Shown: piece after piece, positions 8,833 through 17,582 of the stretch
Numbering within the stretch: position 1 is the stretch's first letter
Layout of the letters: each line of letters begins with the position of its first letter
Origin: an uncultured Candidatus Cenarchaeum sp.
Lineage (GTDB): Archaea; Thermoproteota; Nitrososphaeria; Nitrososphaerales; Nitrosopumilaceae
DNA: 64,000 nucleotides
Reading direction: 5' to 3'
Assembly (NCBI GenBank): GCA_958295735.1
Contig: OY282369.1
Span: 2,394,983-2,458,982, forward strand
Program-made: the position numbers and the translations under genes
Notes under the pieces: generated by a model
Seen by the model: the letters and a program-made list of their open reading frames with translations, nothing else
The model's database searches: none
What the model was told of the DNA's origin: nothing

Positions 8833-9822
8833 CGCGCGGCGCAGGCTCGGGCGCCCGGCCCGCGGGCGGATAAGCGCGCACAATGCCAAGCTCCGCGCCC
8901 GGGGTCTCAGCCGGCGCGAATGAGCCCTACTTGGACGGCCCGTCCCGTGCCTGCAGGATCCCGGCAACGGCAGTTCCGTGCGGCATTCCGCGGCGCGCCC
9001 GCGGAGTTCCCTACTGCGCGGCGGCGCTTGGCGCGGGCGGGTCTTTTCCGCTGCCCCACCTGGCGGCCTTCAAGTTCACAGACTTGCGCATTCCCTCCAC
9101 GGACGGCGGGTCCTGGCGCTCCGTGGGGGCAGGAAGGCGGCCGCGGGCGCCGACACAACGGCCGCGTGGCCTGAAAGGGATAGGCAGGCAGGGGCAGCGC
9201 GGGCGGGGGGGGGGGGGCGGACGGGACGGGGCGGGAAGGGGAGATGCCGGCCGGAGGACGAGGAGGGAAAGGCGCGGGCGTGCGGAAAGGCGCGCGGCGC
9301 CGGGCCGTGCAGGCGCGGGAAGCCGGGCGGCGGGGGGAGCTGCGGGCATCCGCCAGCGGGCGCGTCCGATGCGCGGAGAGCCTGCCGCGGCGCCCGGAGC
9401 GGTGCCGGCCGTGGCATCCGCCGGCGGCGCGCCGGTTGTGATGCCGCGTCCCGGCAGCGCGCGCATGCGCGGCGGAAATGCGGGCCTGGAGGGGCGAACG
9501 CCGCGCTGTTCTGGACGGCCGGAGGATCGCCGCGCGCAAAAGGCTGCCGGCGTTGCCTGCGGCCGTGAACGCGCCGGACAGCAGGCTTGGCCCGCGCGCG
9601 CGGGCGGTTGCGGCTGCCCGAAGCGGGAACGCGCCGCGCCGCGCGGACGGCGCTCCGGGGGTTGTCTCGTGCGCCGCGCGGGACGGCCGCGGCATTCGGG
9701 CCGATGCGCGGCGGGACCGCGGGCAGAGCGGCATGCTGCGGCGGCCCGGGTACGCGGCTGCGGGCGCCCGCCACGCGCAGGGCCGCAGCGCGAGCTGCCG
9801 GAAAGGCGCCTGAGGCCCGCCC
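8833..9822. other. Gene-free GC-rich stretch
   Basis: Long open frames in all phases come from base composition; none has a promoter or a recognisable protein. There is a run of about 12 G near 9207-9218. The 3' flank of small gene copy 2 repeats that of copy 1 for about 50 bases. Confidence 0.4.
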
Positions 9823-10206
9823 GGCCCGGCGGTGCGCAAAAAGGCGGCGCCGGCCCGGCGGTGCGCAAAAAGGCGGCGCCGGCCCGGCGGTGCGCAAAAA
9901 GGCGGCGCCGGCCCGGCGGTGCGCAAAAAGGCGGCGCCGGCCCGGCGGTGCGCAAAAAGGCGGCGCCGGCCCGGCGGTGCGCAAAAAGGCGGCGCCGGCC
10001 CGGCGGTGCGCAAAAAGGCGGCGCCGGCCCGGCGGTGCGCAAAAAGGCGGCGCCGGCCCGGCGGTGCGCAAAAAGGCGGCGCCGGCCCGGCGGTGCGCAA
10101 AAAGGCGGCGCCGGCCCGGCGGTGCGCAAAAAGGCGGCGCCGGCCCGGCGGTGCGCAAAAAGGCGGCGCCGGCCCGGCGGTGCGCAAAAAGGCGGCGCCG
10201 GCCCGC
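9823..10206 (+). repeat. 29-bp tandem satellite, 13 copies
   Basis: Unit of 29 bases containing GGTGCGCAAAAAGGCGGCGCC, perfect copy to copy. I count 13 occurrences of GTGCGCAAAAA. There is no spacer, so it is not a CRISPR array. As 29 is not a multiple of three, the frames cycle through arginine/alanine-rich nonsense. Confidence 0.95.
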
Positions 10207-10366
10207 CCCGGGCCGCCGGCCGCGGTCCCATCGGCCGCGCGCCGTTCCGCAGCGCCGCCCGGGCGCCGCGATCCCGAGGCCGCGCGCCCGCCCCGGTCCC
10301 TGCCCGCGGGCCTGGCATTCTTGGGGCGCCCGCGCCGCCCCCCGCCGCGGCAGGCCGGAAGCCATG

Positions 10367-10375
10367 CTTTATAAC
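10367..10375 (+). promoter_or_regulatory. TATA box of the phasin operon
   Basis: CTTTATAAC, about 27 bases before the ATG at 10398. Confidence 0.7.
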
Positions 10376-10397
10376 CCCCTGATTCCACCCATTGGCA

Positions 10398-10841
10398 ATG
10401 AGCGGTACTCAATACCAAAACAAACCAGCGGAGATGTTCGTGGAATGGCTCCAGAAGAGCGGCAAGGCGCAGACCGAGTTCATGAGGGGCTTCGGGGCCG
10501 CCATGGCGGGCGCCCGGGAAGGCCAGGACCCCGCCGGGCCGCTGAAGGCCATGAGGGAGATGACGGGGCGGGCTGCGGAGGCGCAGACCGACATAGCCAA
10601 GAGCCTCGGCAGCCTCCAGGCCCAGGGGCTCGACAAGATGATGAACATCGGGCAGATGCTCATGATGATGCCGAACTTTCTCAACTGGGGAGCGTACAAG
10701 ACGTCGGTCGGAAGCAACGGGAGGATATCGATCCCGGAGGCCGAGAGGGACGCGCTCAGGCTGTCGGAGGGAGACCTGGTGCAGGTCGTCGTGCTTCCGA
10801 TAGCGAAGAGGTCCCAAACGAAAAAGGAGGTGAAACAATGA
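10398..10841 (+). CDS. PHA-granule-type protein with C-terminal AbrB/SpoVT domain
   Basis: 147 residues. Residues 1-95 are helical and Met/Gln-rich (FVEWLQKSGKAQTEFMRGFG ... MMNIGQMLMMMPNF), resembling phasins or PhaE. Residues 100-135 (VGSNGRISIPEAERDALRL, SEGDLVQVVVLP) form a SpoVT/AbrB swapped-hairpin domain. Start ATG 10398 by TATA spacing. The stop overlaps the next start (ATGA), and a strong ribosome site (GGAGGTG) lies inside its end, so the two genes are translationally coupled. Thaumarchaea carry such genes with polyhydroxyalkanoate synthase; no synthase is in this window. Storage-granule coating or autoregulation is inferred. Confidence 0.75.
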   Translation: MSGTQYQNKPAEMFVEWLQKSGKAQTEFMRGFGAAMAGAREGQDPAGPLKAMREMTGRAAEAQTDIAKSLGSLQAQGLDKMMNIGQMLMMMPNFLNWGAYKTSVGSNGRISIPEAERDALRLSEGDLVQVVVLPIAKRSQTKKEVKQ

Positions 10842-11266
10842 GCACAGAAGCAACAGGACACAAAACCGCGGCTGCCAAGGACGTGTACGCCGTGTGCCAG
10901 CAGAACGTCGACAAGTTCATGGAGGTAGTGAAGCAGTCGGTACCCAGGTACCACCAGTCGGTCACCAACACCCAGCAGGAGTACGTCGAGGCGTGCGAGA
11001 ACATCATCGGCACGGGCGTCACCCTGCAGAAGGAGTTCGCGTACAAGACCGGCATGACGGCCAACATACCGGACACGGCGCTGAGGGTTATCCACGAGTC
11101 GATGGACGAGGCCGTCAAGGCGATCGCCATACAGAACCAGATCGCGCTGGCCGCCATAGACGCCACCCAGCAGAACATAAAGACGTTCAACGGCAACGCG
11201 AAGGCGTTCGCCGACCTTAACAGGAACGTACTCAAGTCCTGGATATCGGCATTCACCACGGCGTAG
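10838..11266 (+). CDS. Phasin-like protein
   Basis: 142 residues, almost entirely helical, glutamine-rich, without signal peptide or membrane segment (KDVYAVCQQNVDKFMEVVKQ ... ATQQNIKTFNGNAKAFADLN). This fits phasin proteins that coat polyhydroxyalkanoate granules. ATG 10838 overlaps the upstream stop and is preceded at 10826-10832 by the best Shine-Dalgarno in the window. A long T run follows the gene. Confidence 0.75.
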   Translation: MSTEATGHKTAAAKDVYAVCQQNVDKFMEVVKQSVPRYHQSVTNTQQEYVEACENIIGTGVTLQKEFAYKTGMTANIPDTALRVIHESMDEAVKAIAIQNQIALAAIDATQQNIKTFNGNAKAFADLNRNVLKSWISAFTTA

Positions 11267-11287
11267 CCCGACGGGCTCCGCCTCCCG

Positions 11288-11310
11288 CCTTTTTCATTTT
11301 TTTTTTTTGC
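11288..11310 (+). terminator. Poly-T terminator after the phasin operon
   Basis: CCTTTTTC, A, then 11 T in an otherwise GC-rich region, about 20 bases after the stop: the usual archaeal termination signal. Confidence 0.7.
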
Positions 11311-11379
11311 GCGCCGCCCGCCCGGTCGGGCGCGGCGGCTCACCGCCCTCCCGTACGCCCCGCGGCTGCGCGCCTCCGC

Positions 11380-11530
11380 CCGCCCCGGCCCCCCGCCGCC
11401 CCGGCCCCCCGCCGCCCCGGCCCCCCGCCGCCGCGGTTGCGCGCCTCCGCCGCCCCGGCCCCCCGCCGCCGCGGTTGCGCGCCTCCGCCGCCCCGGCCCC
11501 CCGCCGCCGCGGGACGCGGCAGGGCGGGGC
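11380..11530 (+). repeat. Imperfect C-rich repeats
   Basis: Repeats of CCGCCGCCCCGGCCCC alternating with GCGGTTGCGCGCCTC, low complexity; further short direct repeats (CTCCCGCGGCCCCCCCTGCC) at about 11635-11705. Confidence 0.7.
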
Positions 11531-11705
11531 GGGGGAACTGAACCTGTCCGGCGGCCGGGCATCCTCCTCCCGCGCCCTCCCTCGCCCCGCCCCTCCGTAC
11601 TTGAAGGCGGGGCTCATCGGCGCCTCGGTCATCCTCCTCCCGCGGCCCCCCCTGCCCCGCTTCCTCCCGCGGCCCCCCCTGCCCCGCTTCCTCCCGCGGC
11701 CCCGG

Positions 11706-12306
11706 GTAGCCCCCCAGCGGCCCCCGGGTAGCCCCCCAGCGGCCCCCGGGTAGCCCCCCAGCGGCCCCCGGGTAGCCCCCCAGCGGCCCCCGGGTAGCCC
11801 CCCAGCGGCCCCCGGGTAGCCCCCCAGCGGCCCCCGGGTAGCCCCCCAGCGGCCCCCGGGTAGCCCCCCAGCGGCCCCCGGGTAGCCCCCCAGCGGCCCC
11901 CGGGTAGCCCCCCAGCGGCCCCCGGGTAGCCCCCCAGCGGCCCCCGGGTAGCCCCCTACAGCGGCCCCCGCAGCCCCCTACAGCGGCCCCCGCAGCCCCC
12001 TACAGCGGCCCCCGCAGCCCCCTACAGCGGCCCCCGCAGCCCCCTACAGCGGCCCCCGCAGCCCCCTACAGCGGCCCCCGCAGCCCCCTACAGCGGCCCC
12101 CGCAGCCCCCTACAGCGGCCCCCGCAGCCCCCTACAGCGGCCCCCGCAGCCCCCTACAGCGGCCCCCGCAGCCCCCTACAGCGGCCCCCGCAGCCCCCTA
12201 CAGCGGCCCCCGCAGCCCCCTACAGCGGCCCCCGCAGCCCCCTACAGCGGCCCCCGCAGCCCCCTACAGCGGCCCCCGCAGCCCCCTACAGCGGCCCCCG
12301 CAGCGC
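11706..12306 (+). repeat. Two abutting 22-bp satellites (12 + 16 copies)
   Basis: Array 1 (about 11706-11957) has 12 units of AGCGGCCCCCGGGTAGCCCC-CC. Array 2 (about 11957-12306) has 16 units of TACAGCGGCCCCCGCAGCCC-CC. The two 22-bp units share AGCGGCCCCCG and AGCCCCC, so one derives from the other, each then amplified perfectly. Strand asymmetry is strong: nearly all C on the plus strand. It fills the gap between the phasin operon and cdvA. Confidence 0.95.
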
Positions 12307-12378
12307 CCCGGCGCGGGCGGCAGCGCAGCTTTGTTAACTTATTCTCACCAAAACCGGAAACTTCCTGACAACGGCCGC

Positions 12379-12386
12379 GTTATACC
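12379..12386 (+). promoter_or_regulatory. TATA box of cdvA
   Basis: GTTATACC, about 24 bases before the ATG at 12406. It favours that start over a TTG at 12331. Confidence 0.6.
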
Positions 12387-12405
12387 TGGGAGGCGACTAT
12401 ACGGC

Positions 12406-13368
12406 ATGACAAACGACGACATGCGGATTGTCGGAAGGCAGGTGAAGGACATGTACGGGGCCCTGGTGGGCAAAGTCATCGGCGCAATGACCGATATAGA
12501 CGGCACCATCCAGACGGTGGGCGTGGACTGCAGCTCGCAGGGGCTCAAGCAGATACCGTTCGACCAGCTGGTCGCGCAGGGCGACATCGTCATCTTCATA
12601 CCGAAGTGGCGGCTGGAGTCTCAGAGGCTCCTTCGCGAGAAGGGGCTGACCCTGAGGCGGCTGCGCGCGCTGGTGGAGATCGTCTCCGAGAACGACGAGA
12701 TGAGGGAGGACGCCGAGATCGTGAACGAAAAGTACCGGTCCCAGCTGGCCGCTTTCGAGCGCCGCGAGCGGGACATCGGATCGACCCTGGAGGAGCGCCA
12801 GGCGGAGCTTGACGAGCAGCTGAAGGCCGTCAAGTTGCTCGTCTTCGACGCCAAGGTCCAGTTCAAGAGCGAGGAGATCCCCGACCGGACGTTCCAGGCC
12901 GTAAAGGCGCAGGCCGCCGGCCTGATGGAGCACGTGACGCACGAGGGCGCGGAGATCTCCAACGTGCAGAGGCGGATAGCCGACCTGAACATGGAGGTCA
13001 AGCAGGTGCTCGACACGGCGCCGAAGCACCTCCAGGACTCGGCCGTCACGTACCTGGGCACGCAGCCCGCCGGCGCGGCGGCGAAGCTTCCCGAGGCGCC
13101 GACGCAGGCGCCGATACCGGAGCCCCCGCGTACCGAGGCGCCGATACCGGAGCCCCCGCAGGCGCCGATACCGGAGCCCCCGCAGGCGCCGATACCGGAG
13201 CCCCCGCAGGCGCCGATACCGGAGCCCCCGCAGGCGCCGATACCGGAGCCCCCGCATACCGAGGCGCCGATACCGGAGCCCCCGCATACCGAGGCGCCGA
13301 TACCGGAGCCCCCGCAGCAGCGGCAGCAACCAAAACCTGACTGGCTGGCACGCATGGAAGCGCAGTAG
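12406..13368 (+). CDS. cdvA: CdvA, archaeal cell-division protein
   Basis: 320 residues. Residues 5-75 are a PRC-barrel (IVGRQVKDMYGALVGKVIGA ... VGVDCSSQGLKQIPFDQLV), closely resembling thaumarchaeal CdvA. A long coiled coil (about 90-215) follows. Then comes a proline-rich linker (about 230-305) of APIPEPP repeats at 13096-13318, and a conserved-looking tail, KPDWLARMEAQ. CdvA binds DNA and membrane and recruits the ESCRT-III homologue CdvB; the tail is a plausible CdvB-binding peptide (inference). The linker repeats are near-perfect at DNA level and look length-variable. Stands alone with its own promoter and a T-rich terminator. Confidence 0.9.
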   Translation: MTNDDMRIVGRQVKDMYGALVGKVIGAMTDIDGTIQTVGVDCSSQGLKQIPFDQLVAQGDIVIFIPKWRLESQRLLREKGLTLRRLRALVEIVSENDEMREDAEIVNEKYRSQLAAFERRERDIGSTLEERQAELDEQLKAVKLLVFDAKVQFKSEEIPDRTFQAVKAQAAGLMEHVTHEGAEISNVQRRIADLNMEVKQVLDTAPKHLQDSAVTYLGTQPAGAAAKLPEAPTQAPIPEPPRTEAPIPEPPQAPIPEPPQAPIPEPPQAPIPEPPQAPIPEPPHTEAPIPEPPHTEAPIPEPPQQRQQPKPDWLARMEAQ

Positions 13369-13384
13369 CATCCGCGCATCCACC

Positions 13385-13398
13385 ATCCTTTTTTCATT
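13385..13398 (+). terminator. T-rich terminator after cdvA
   Basis: CCTTTTTTCATTTC shortly after the stop. Confidence 0.55.
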
Positions 13399-13518
13399 TC
13401 GAGGGGCGGGAGCGGGCCGCCCGCGCGCGGGGCCGGCGGCCCCTCCCCCCCGGCGCGGATCCGGACCGGCGGGGGCGCCTCCCCCCCCCGCCCCGCCGGC
13501 CGGCGCCCCGCCCCGCCA

Positions 13519-13528
13519 CGTTTATGAG
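13519..13528 (+). promoter_or_regulatory. TATA box of the acyl-CoA synthetase gene
   Basis: CGTTTATGAG, about 27 bases before the GTG at 13550. Confidence 0.6.
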
Positions 13529-13549
13529 GATCCCGCCCCGCGCGGGGGC

Positions 13550-15466
13550 GTGGGGGAGCGCGCGGGGAGCGGCGGGAGGGGGGCCGAGCTGCGCCGGAGG
13601 GCCGCCGCCGACCCTGTGTCGTTCTGGGAGGAGCAGGCCGGCTCCCTGTCGTGGTTCCGCGGGTGGGACAGGGCGCTGGACTGGAACCCCCCGTTCGCGC
13701 GGTGGTTCGCCGGGGGGAGGATCAACGCGTCGCACAACGCGCTGGACGTGCACCTGGGGCGCCTGTCCGGAAAGCCGGCCATAGTGTGGGAGGGCGAGGG
13801 CGGGGAGGAGCGGACGGTCACGTACGGCGGGCTGCACGGGACGGTCTGCCGCGCGGCCAACGCGCTAAAGTCGCTGGGGGTGGGCCGCGGGGACCGGGTC
13901 GCGGTGTACATGCCCATGATCCCGGAGGCGGTGGCGGCCATGCTGGCCTGCGCCCGCATCGGGGCCGTCCACGCGGTCGTGTTTTCCGGGTTCAGCGCCG
14001 ACTCGCTGCGCCGGAGGATAGAGGACTCGGGCGCCTCGGTGGTGGTGACCGCCGACGAGGGGCGCCGCCGGGGATCCGCGGTGCGGCTGCGCGATGCGGT
14101 GGACGGGGCGCTGGCGGGGCTGCCCGGGGGGCGGGGCCCCGTCCGCCACGTGGTGGAGGTGCGGCGCGCGGGCGCGCCGCCGCCGCCGCCCCGCGCGGGC
14201 CCCGGCCCCCGCCGCTGGTCGTGGGACGAGCTGCTGGAGGCGGCGCCGGCCTGGTGCCCTGCCGAGGAGCTGGACAGCGCGCACCCGCTGTTCATACTGT
14301 ACACCTCGGGGACCACCGGCAGGCCCAAGGGGGTGCTGCACGGGACGGGGGGCTACCTGGTGCACCTGCACTCCACGTTCCGGTGGGCCTTCGACGTGCG
14401 GGACGACGACGTGTACTTTTGCACGGCCGACGTGGGGTGGGTAACCGGCCACAGCTACGTGGCGTACGGCCCCCTCCTGCACGGGGCCACGCAGGTGATG
14501 TACGAGGGCGCCCCCGACCATCCGGGCCCCGGGCGCTTGTGGGACGTGGCGGAGCGGCGCCGCGCCACCATACTGTACACGACGCCGACCGCGCTGCGGA
14601 TGTCCATGCGGCCGGGGGCCGGGGTGCCCGGCGGCCGCGACCTGTCGCGGCTGCGGCTGCTCGGCTCGGTGGGCGAGCCAATCGGCCCCGCCGTATGGGA
14701 GTGGTACCGCGACGAGGTGGGGGGCGGCCGGTGCCCCGTCATAGACACGTGGTGGCAGACCGAGACGGGGGGGATAATGGCCTCGGCGCTGCCGGGGCTG
14801 GAGGACGCGCCGCTCAAGCCCGGCTCGGCCGGCCCCCCCATACCGGGGGTGCGGATGCGGGTGGTGGACGGCGGGGGGCGCGCCGTCCCGGACGGCCGCC
14901 GCGGCCAGCTCGTGGTGGACGGCCCGTGGCCCGGCATGATGCTCACGCTGTGGGGCGACGACGAGCGGTACGAAAAGGCGTACTGGTCCAGGTATCCTGG
15001 CTCGTACCACGCGGGCGACTACGCCGTGCGGGACGGGGACGGCTACCTGCGTCTCCTGGGGCGGGCCGACGACGTGCTGAACGTGGCGGGCCACAGGCTG
15101 GGCACGGCCGAGCTGGAGGGCGCCGTGGCGGAGCATCCCGGGGTGGCCGAGGCCGCCGTCTGCGCCGTGCCGGACGCGGTGAAGGGCGAGGTCGCCGCCG
15201 CGTTCGTGGTGCCGTCGGGGGCCGCGGCGGCGGGCGACCTGCGCGCCGGGGTGGCCGAGACGGTCAGGCGCCGCATCGGCCCCGTCGCGGTGCCGGCCGC
15301 CATACACGTGGTGCCCGCCCTCCCGAAGACCCGCTCCGGCAAGACGATGAGGAGGCTGCTCAGGGCGCTGGCGGCGGGCGGGGACGCGGGGGACACGAGC
15401 ACCATGGAGGACGGCGGCGCCGAGGCCGTCGAGGCGGTGAAGAGGGCGCTGTCCGGGGGCGCCTAG
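13550..15466 (+). CDS. acs: Acetyl-CoA synthetase family acyl-CoA ligase (AMP-forming)
   Basis: 638 residues, normal for Acs. The N-terminal ACAS_N region (DPVSFWEEQAGSLSWFRGWD) is followed by the P-loop LYTSGTTGRPKG, a TWWQTETGG motif, the hinge Asp/Gly region (LLGRADDVLNVAGHRLGTAE) and the C-terminal catalytic lysine in KTRSGKTMRR. It activates acetate, or a similar short acid such as propionate or 3-hydroxypropionate, to the CoA ester in the cytoplasm. Thaumarchaea use dedicated ADP-forming ligases in their carbon cycle, so this enzyme's role is uncertain. Its 3' end has been duplicated downstream (15437-15672). Confidence 0.88.
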   Translation: MGERAGSGGRGAELRRRAAADPVSFWEEQAGSLSWFRGWDRALDWNPPFARWFAGGRINASHNALDVHLGRLSGKPAIVWEGEGGEERTVTYGGLHGTVCRAANALKSLGVGRGDRVAVYMPMIPEAVAAMLACARIGAVHAVVFSGFSADSLRRRIEDSGASVVVTADEGRRRGSAVRLRDAVDGALAGLPGGRGPVRHVVEVRRAGAPPPPPRAGPGPRRWSWDELLEAAPAWCPAEELDSAHPLFILYTSGTTGRPKGVLHGTGGYLVHLHSTFRWAFDVRDDDVYFCTADVGWVTGHSYVAYGPLLHGATQVMYEGAPDHPGPGRLWDVAERRRATILYTTPTALRMSMRPGAGVPGGRDLSRLRLLGSVGEPIGPAVWEWYRDEVGGGRCPVIDTWWQTETGGIMASALPGLEDAPLKPGSAGPPIPGVRMRVVDGGGRAVPDGRRGQLVVDGPWPGMMLTLWGDDERYEKAYWSRYPGSYHAGDYAVRDGDGYLRLLGRADDVLNVAGHRLGTAELEGAVAEHPGVAEAAVCAVPDAVKGEVAAAFVVPSGAAAAGDLRAGVAETVRRRIGPVAVPAAIHVVPALPKTRSGKTMRRLLRALAAGGDAGDTSTMEDGGAEAVEAVKRALSGGA

Positions 15467-15672
15467 CCGGGCCGGCATTGGGCGCGGATCAGGCGCGCGG
15501 CGGAGGGGTGGAGGGGGCGCTGCCCGGGGGCGCCCGGCCGGGCGAACCCGTTCGCGGTGCTGCTGACAAAGGTGGAGGGGGCGCTGTCCGGGGGCGCCTA
15601 GCCGGGCCGGCATTGGGCGCGGATCGGGCGCGCGGCGGAGGGGTGGAGGGGGCGCTGCCCGGGGGCGCCTAG
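15437..15672 (+). repeat. Duplicated 3' end of acs
   Basis: The gene's end (GGGCGCTGTCCGGGGGCGCC-TAG and the following GCCGGGCCGGCATTGGGCGC) recurs about 133 bases later, with shorter copies between (GTGGAGGGGGCGCTG). The last copy overlaps the 3' end of the convergent methyltransferase gene. Confidence 0.8.
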
Positions 15673-16517
15673 CCGGGGCCCTCGGCGAAGATGTAGGGCG
15701 TGTCGGCAGGCTGCTCGGCGGTCCACATGGTGGGGAGGGAGACCTCCCGCAGCACCCTCATGCCGTGCCCGGCGATCAGCCCGCCCCACCCCCAGCGCGG
15801 CCCCGGCGGCCCGCCCGCCGCGGGGGCGACCCCGGCCAGCGCGAACAGGGGCGGCGCCTCGAGGCCGCGGCAGCCCAGCGCCGCCCGCGCGATGCTCCCG
15901 GCCAGCAGCTCGCCGGCCCCCGGGAGGGCGCCCACGAAAAAGCACGGCCTGCGCAGGCCCAGGGACGAATAGTCGACCAGGGCGGCATCGGCCGCATCCA
16001 GCGTGCCCATGCGCACCCCCGTGGCGGCCGAGATCTCGCGCTGCAGCCGCACCAGCCCCCCGTCTATCTCCACGGAGTGGGGCCTCATGCCGGCCAGCGC
16101 GCAGCAGTACGCTATCCTGCCGTCGCCGGACCCCACGTCGACGGCCTCGGACGCCCCGAGCGCGGCCGCCTCCCGGGCCAGCGCGTGGGCGGAGACCATC
16201 CACGTCGGGTAGAACGGGGCCGCGCTGCCGTCGTGCTTGGTGCTGTCCAGCCAGTGCCCGGTGACGTCCCCCTCGTACGCGGCGCAGGCGGGCCCGCCGT
16301 CCAGCTCCACCGCGGACGGCTCGCCGTACACGGGGCTGGCCCGCGCGAACGCGTGCAGCGCGGCGAGATCCCCCGCGCCCGCCTGCAGCAGCGGCGAGGG
16401 GCGCAGCGGGACCGGCTCGTACGCGTGGGCGTTCCCGGAATACGCGCGCACGAACAGCCTCTTGAGCCGCGAGGCCCCCGACTCCCCGGGCGCCGGCCCC
16501 CCGCCGGTCACATCCAC
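15669..16517 (-). CDS. SAM-dependent methyltransferase, conserved archaeal
   Basis: 282 residues. Class I methyltransferase motif I is clear ([19 protein letters not shown]), followed by an acidic post-I strand (SVEID) and a motif II/III region ([15 protein letters not shown]). The N-terminal 90 residues are a separate, less recognisable domain. Substrate unknown. The start codon (ATG 16517) overlaps the end of fen in the string ATGGATGTGA, so the genes are co-transcribed and probably coupled; this suggests a link to DNA or RNA metabolism, but that is inference. Confidence 0.75.
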   Translation of the reverse strand: MDVTGGGPAPGESGASRLKRLFVRAYSGNAHAYEPVPLRPSPLLQAGAGDLAALHAFARASPVYGEPSAVELDGGPACAAYEGDVTGHWLDSTKHDGSAAPFYPTWMVSAHALAREAAALGASEAVDVGSGDGRIAYCCALAGMRPHSVEIDGGLVRLQREISAATGVRMGTLDAADAALVDYSSLGLRRPCFFVGALPGAGELLAGSIARAALGCRGLEAPPLFALAGVAPAAGGPPGPRWGWGGLIAGHGMRVLREVSLPTMWTAEQPADTPYIFAEGPG

Positions 16518-17536
16518 CGGTCCAGGTTGTGGCTCCTCTTGTCCAGCGCCCTGCGGAGCCTGTTGAGCGCCGCGCCCACCCTGTCCTCGGAAAAGCCGCG
16601 CTCGCCCACCAGGTACGACGAGACGCCCTCGTAGTCCGCCCCGCCCTGCTCCGCGCCGCCCTCGGGCAGGTCGGCCACGTCGGGCTCCAGGAATATCCTG
16701 CGTATCTGCTCGTAGTCGGTGCCGCCCAGGTCGTCCCGCACGCGCGGTATGTCCTCCAGCCGGGAGTGCTCCCTGACCAGCTTTAGGGCCGTCTTGGGGC
16801 CGATCCTCGGGAAGCCGTCCGGGTTGAAGTCCGTGCCTATGAGTATGCCCACGTCCACCAGCTGCTCCCGCGTGAGCCCGAGCGCCTCGAGGGTCCGCGC
16901 CGAGTCTATGGTCTCCGGCTCGACGCTCACGTACGCGTTACGGCCGGGCAGCTTGCGGCGGCCGCTCGTGGTGAAGTTCCTCACGAGCTTTTTCGCCCCG
17001 AACAGCACGGAGTCGTAGTCCTGGCTGGCCGCGGCGAAGGCGTGGCCGGTCGCGGTCATGTGGGCCGCGGTGGCCTCGCCCTCGGCGGGCGCGTCCACGC
17101 ACGGTATGCCCAGCAGCGAGAGGAGCCTCTTGGACTCGCCGACCATAGAGTCGCCTATGGCCGTGGTCTGCTGCGCGTACTTGCGGGCCCCCTCGGCGTC
17201 CCCCGCGGAGACCGCCCTCTCGTACCGCGCGGCCGCCGCCTTTTTCGCCCTCCTGCGCCTCTCTATCTCGGCCGACTTGAGGGACGGGGGCTTGCCGTCG
17301 AAGACGAAGACGGGCCTTATCCCGAGCGAGAGCAGGTTGACGCTCCTGTTCAGGAGGCCGGCCAGGTGGCTCGTCACCCTCCCCTGGTCGTCGGCCAGCG
17401 GCGAGCCGTCTATCCCCCGTATGGTGGTCAGGAACTGGTACAGCGCGTTGTACGCGTCGATGGCCACGGTCCTCGACGAGAACGCCTCGAGGGAGGCCCT
17501 CTCCCTGTGGACTAGCTGCTTGAGGTCCAGCCCCAT
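16508..17536 (-). CDS. fen: Flap endonuclease 1 (FEN-1)
   Basis: 342 residues, normal for archaeal FEN-1. The acidic metal ligands are present: Asp in [11 protein letters not shown], Asp in FVFDGKPP, the Glu pair in [12 protein letters not shown], the Asp pair in [11 protein letters not shown], and Asp in [20 protein letters not shown], which includes the helix-hairpin-helix. It removes 5' flaps during Okazaki-fragment maturation and repair, normally docked on PCNA. The usual C-terminal PIP box is reduced to RSHNLDRWM (no Gln, one aromatic). A TATA-like sequence (reverse complement of 17557-17566) lies 25 bases upstream; IS66 copy 2 inserted beyond it, so the promoter is intact. Confidence 0.95.
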   Translation of the reverse strand: MGLDLKQLVHRERASLEAFSSRTVAIDAYNALYQFLTTIRGIDGSPLADDQGRVTSHLAGLLNRSVNLLSLGIRPVFVFDGKPPSLKSAEIERRRRAKKAAAARYERAVSAGDAEGARKYAQQTTAIGDSMVGESKRLLSLLGIPCVDAPAEGEATAAHMTATGHAFAAASQDYDSVLFGAKKLVRNFTTSGRRKLPGRNAYVSVEPETIDSARTLEALGLTREQLVDVGILIGTDFNPDGFPRIGPKTALKLVREHSRLEDIPRVRDDLGGTDYEQIRRIFLEPDVADLPEGGAEQGGADYEGVSSYLVGERGFSEDRVGAALNRLRRALDKRSHNLDRWM

Positions 17537-17582
17537 GCGCGCCCCTCCCGCCGCCGCTATTCATGCATTGCGCCGCCCCGCG

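Noticed and set aside
9823-10206. CRISPR array from 29-bp repeats
   Set aside because: Repeats are directly adjacent with no spacers; simple satellite.
8907-10853. 648-residue minus-strand protein through the 29-bp satellite
   Set aside because: Formed by the satellite (repeating AFLRTAGPAPPFC); ends opposite the phasin gene.
11706-12306. CRISPR or coding repeat protein
   Set aside because: 22-bp units without spacers; frames cycle and no promoter or start codon leads into them.
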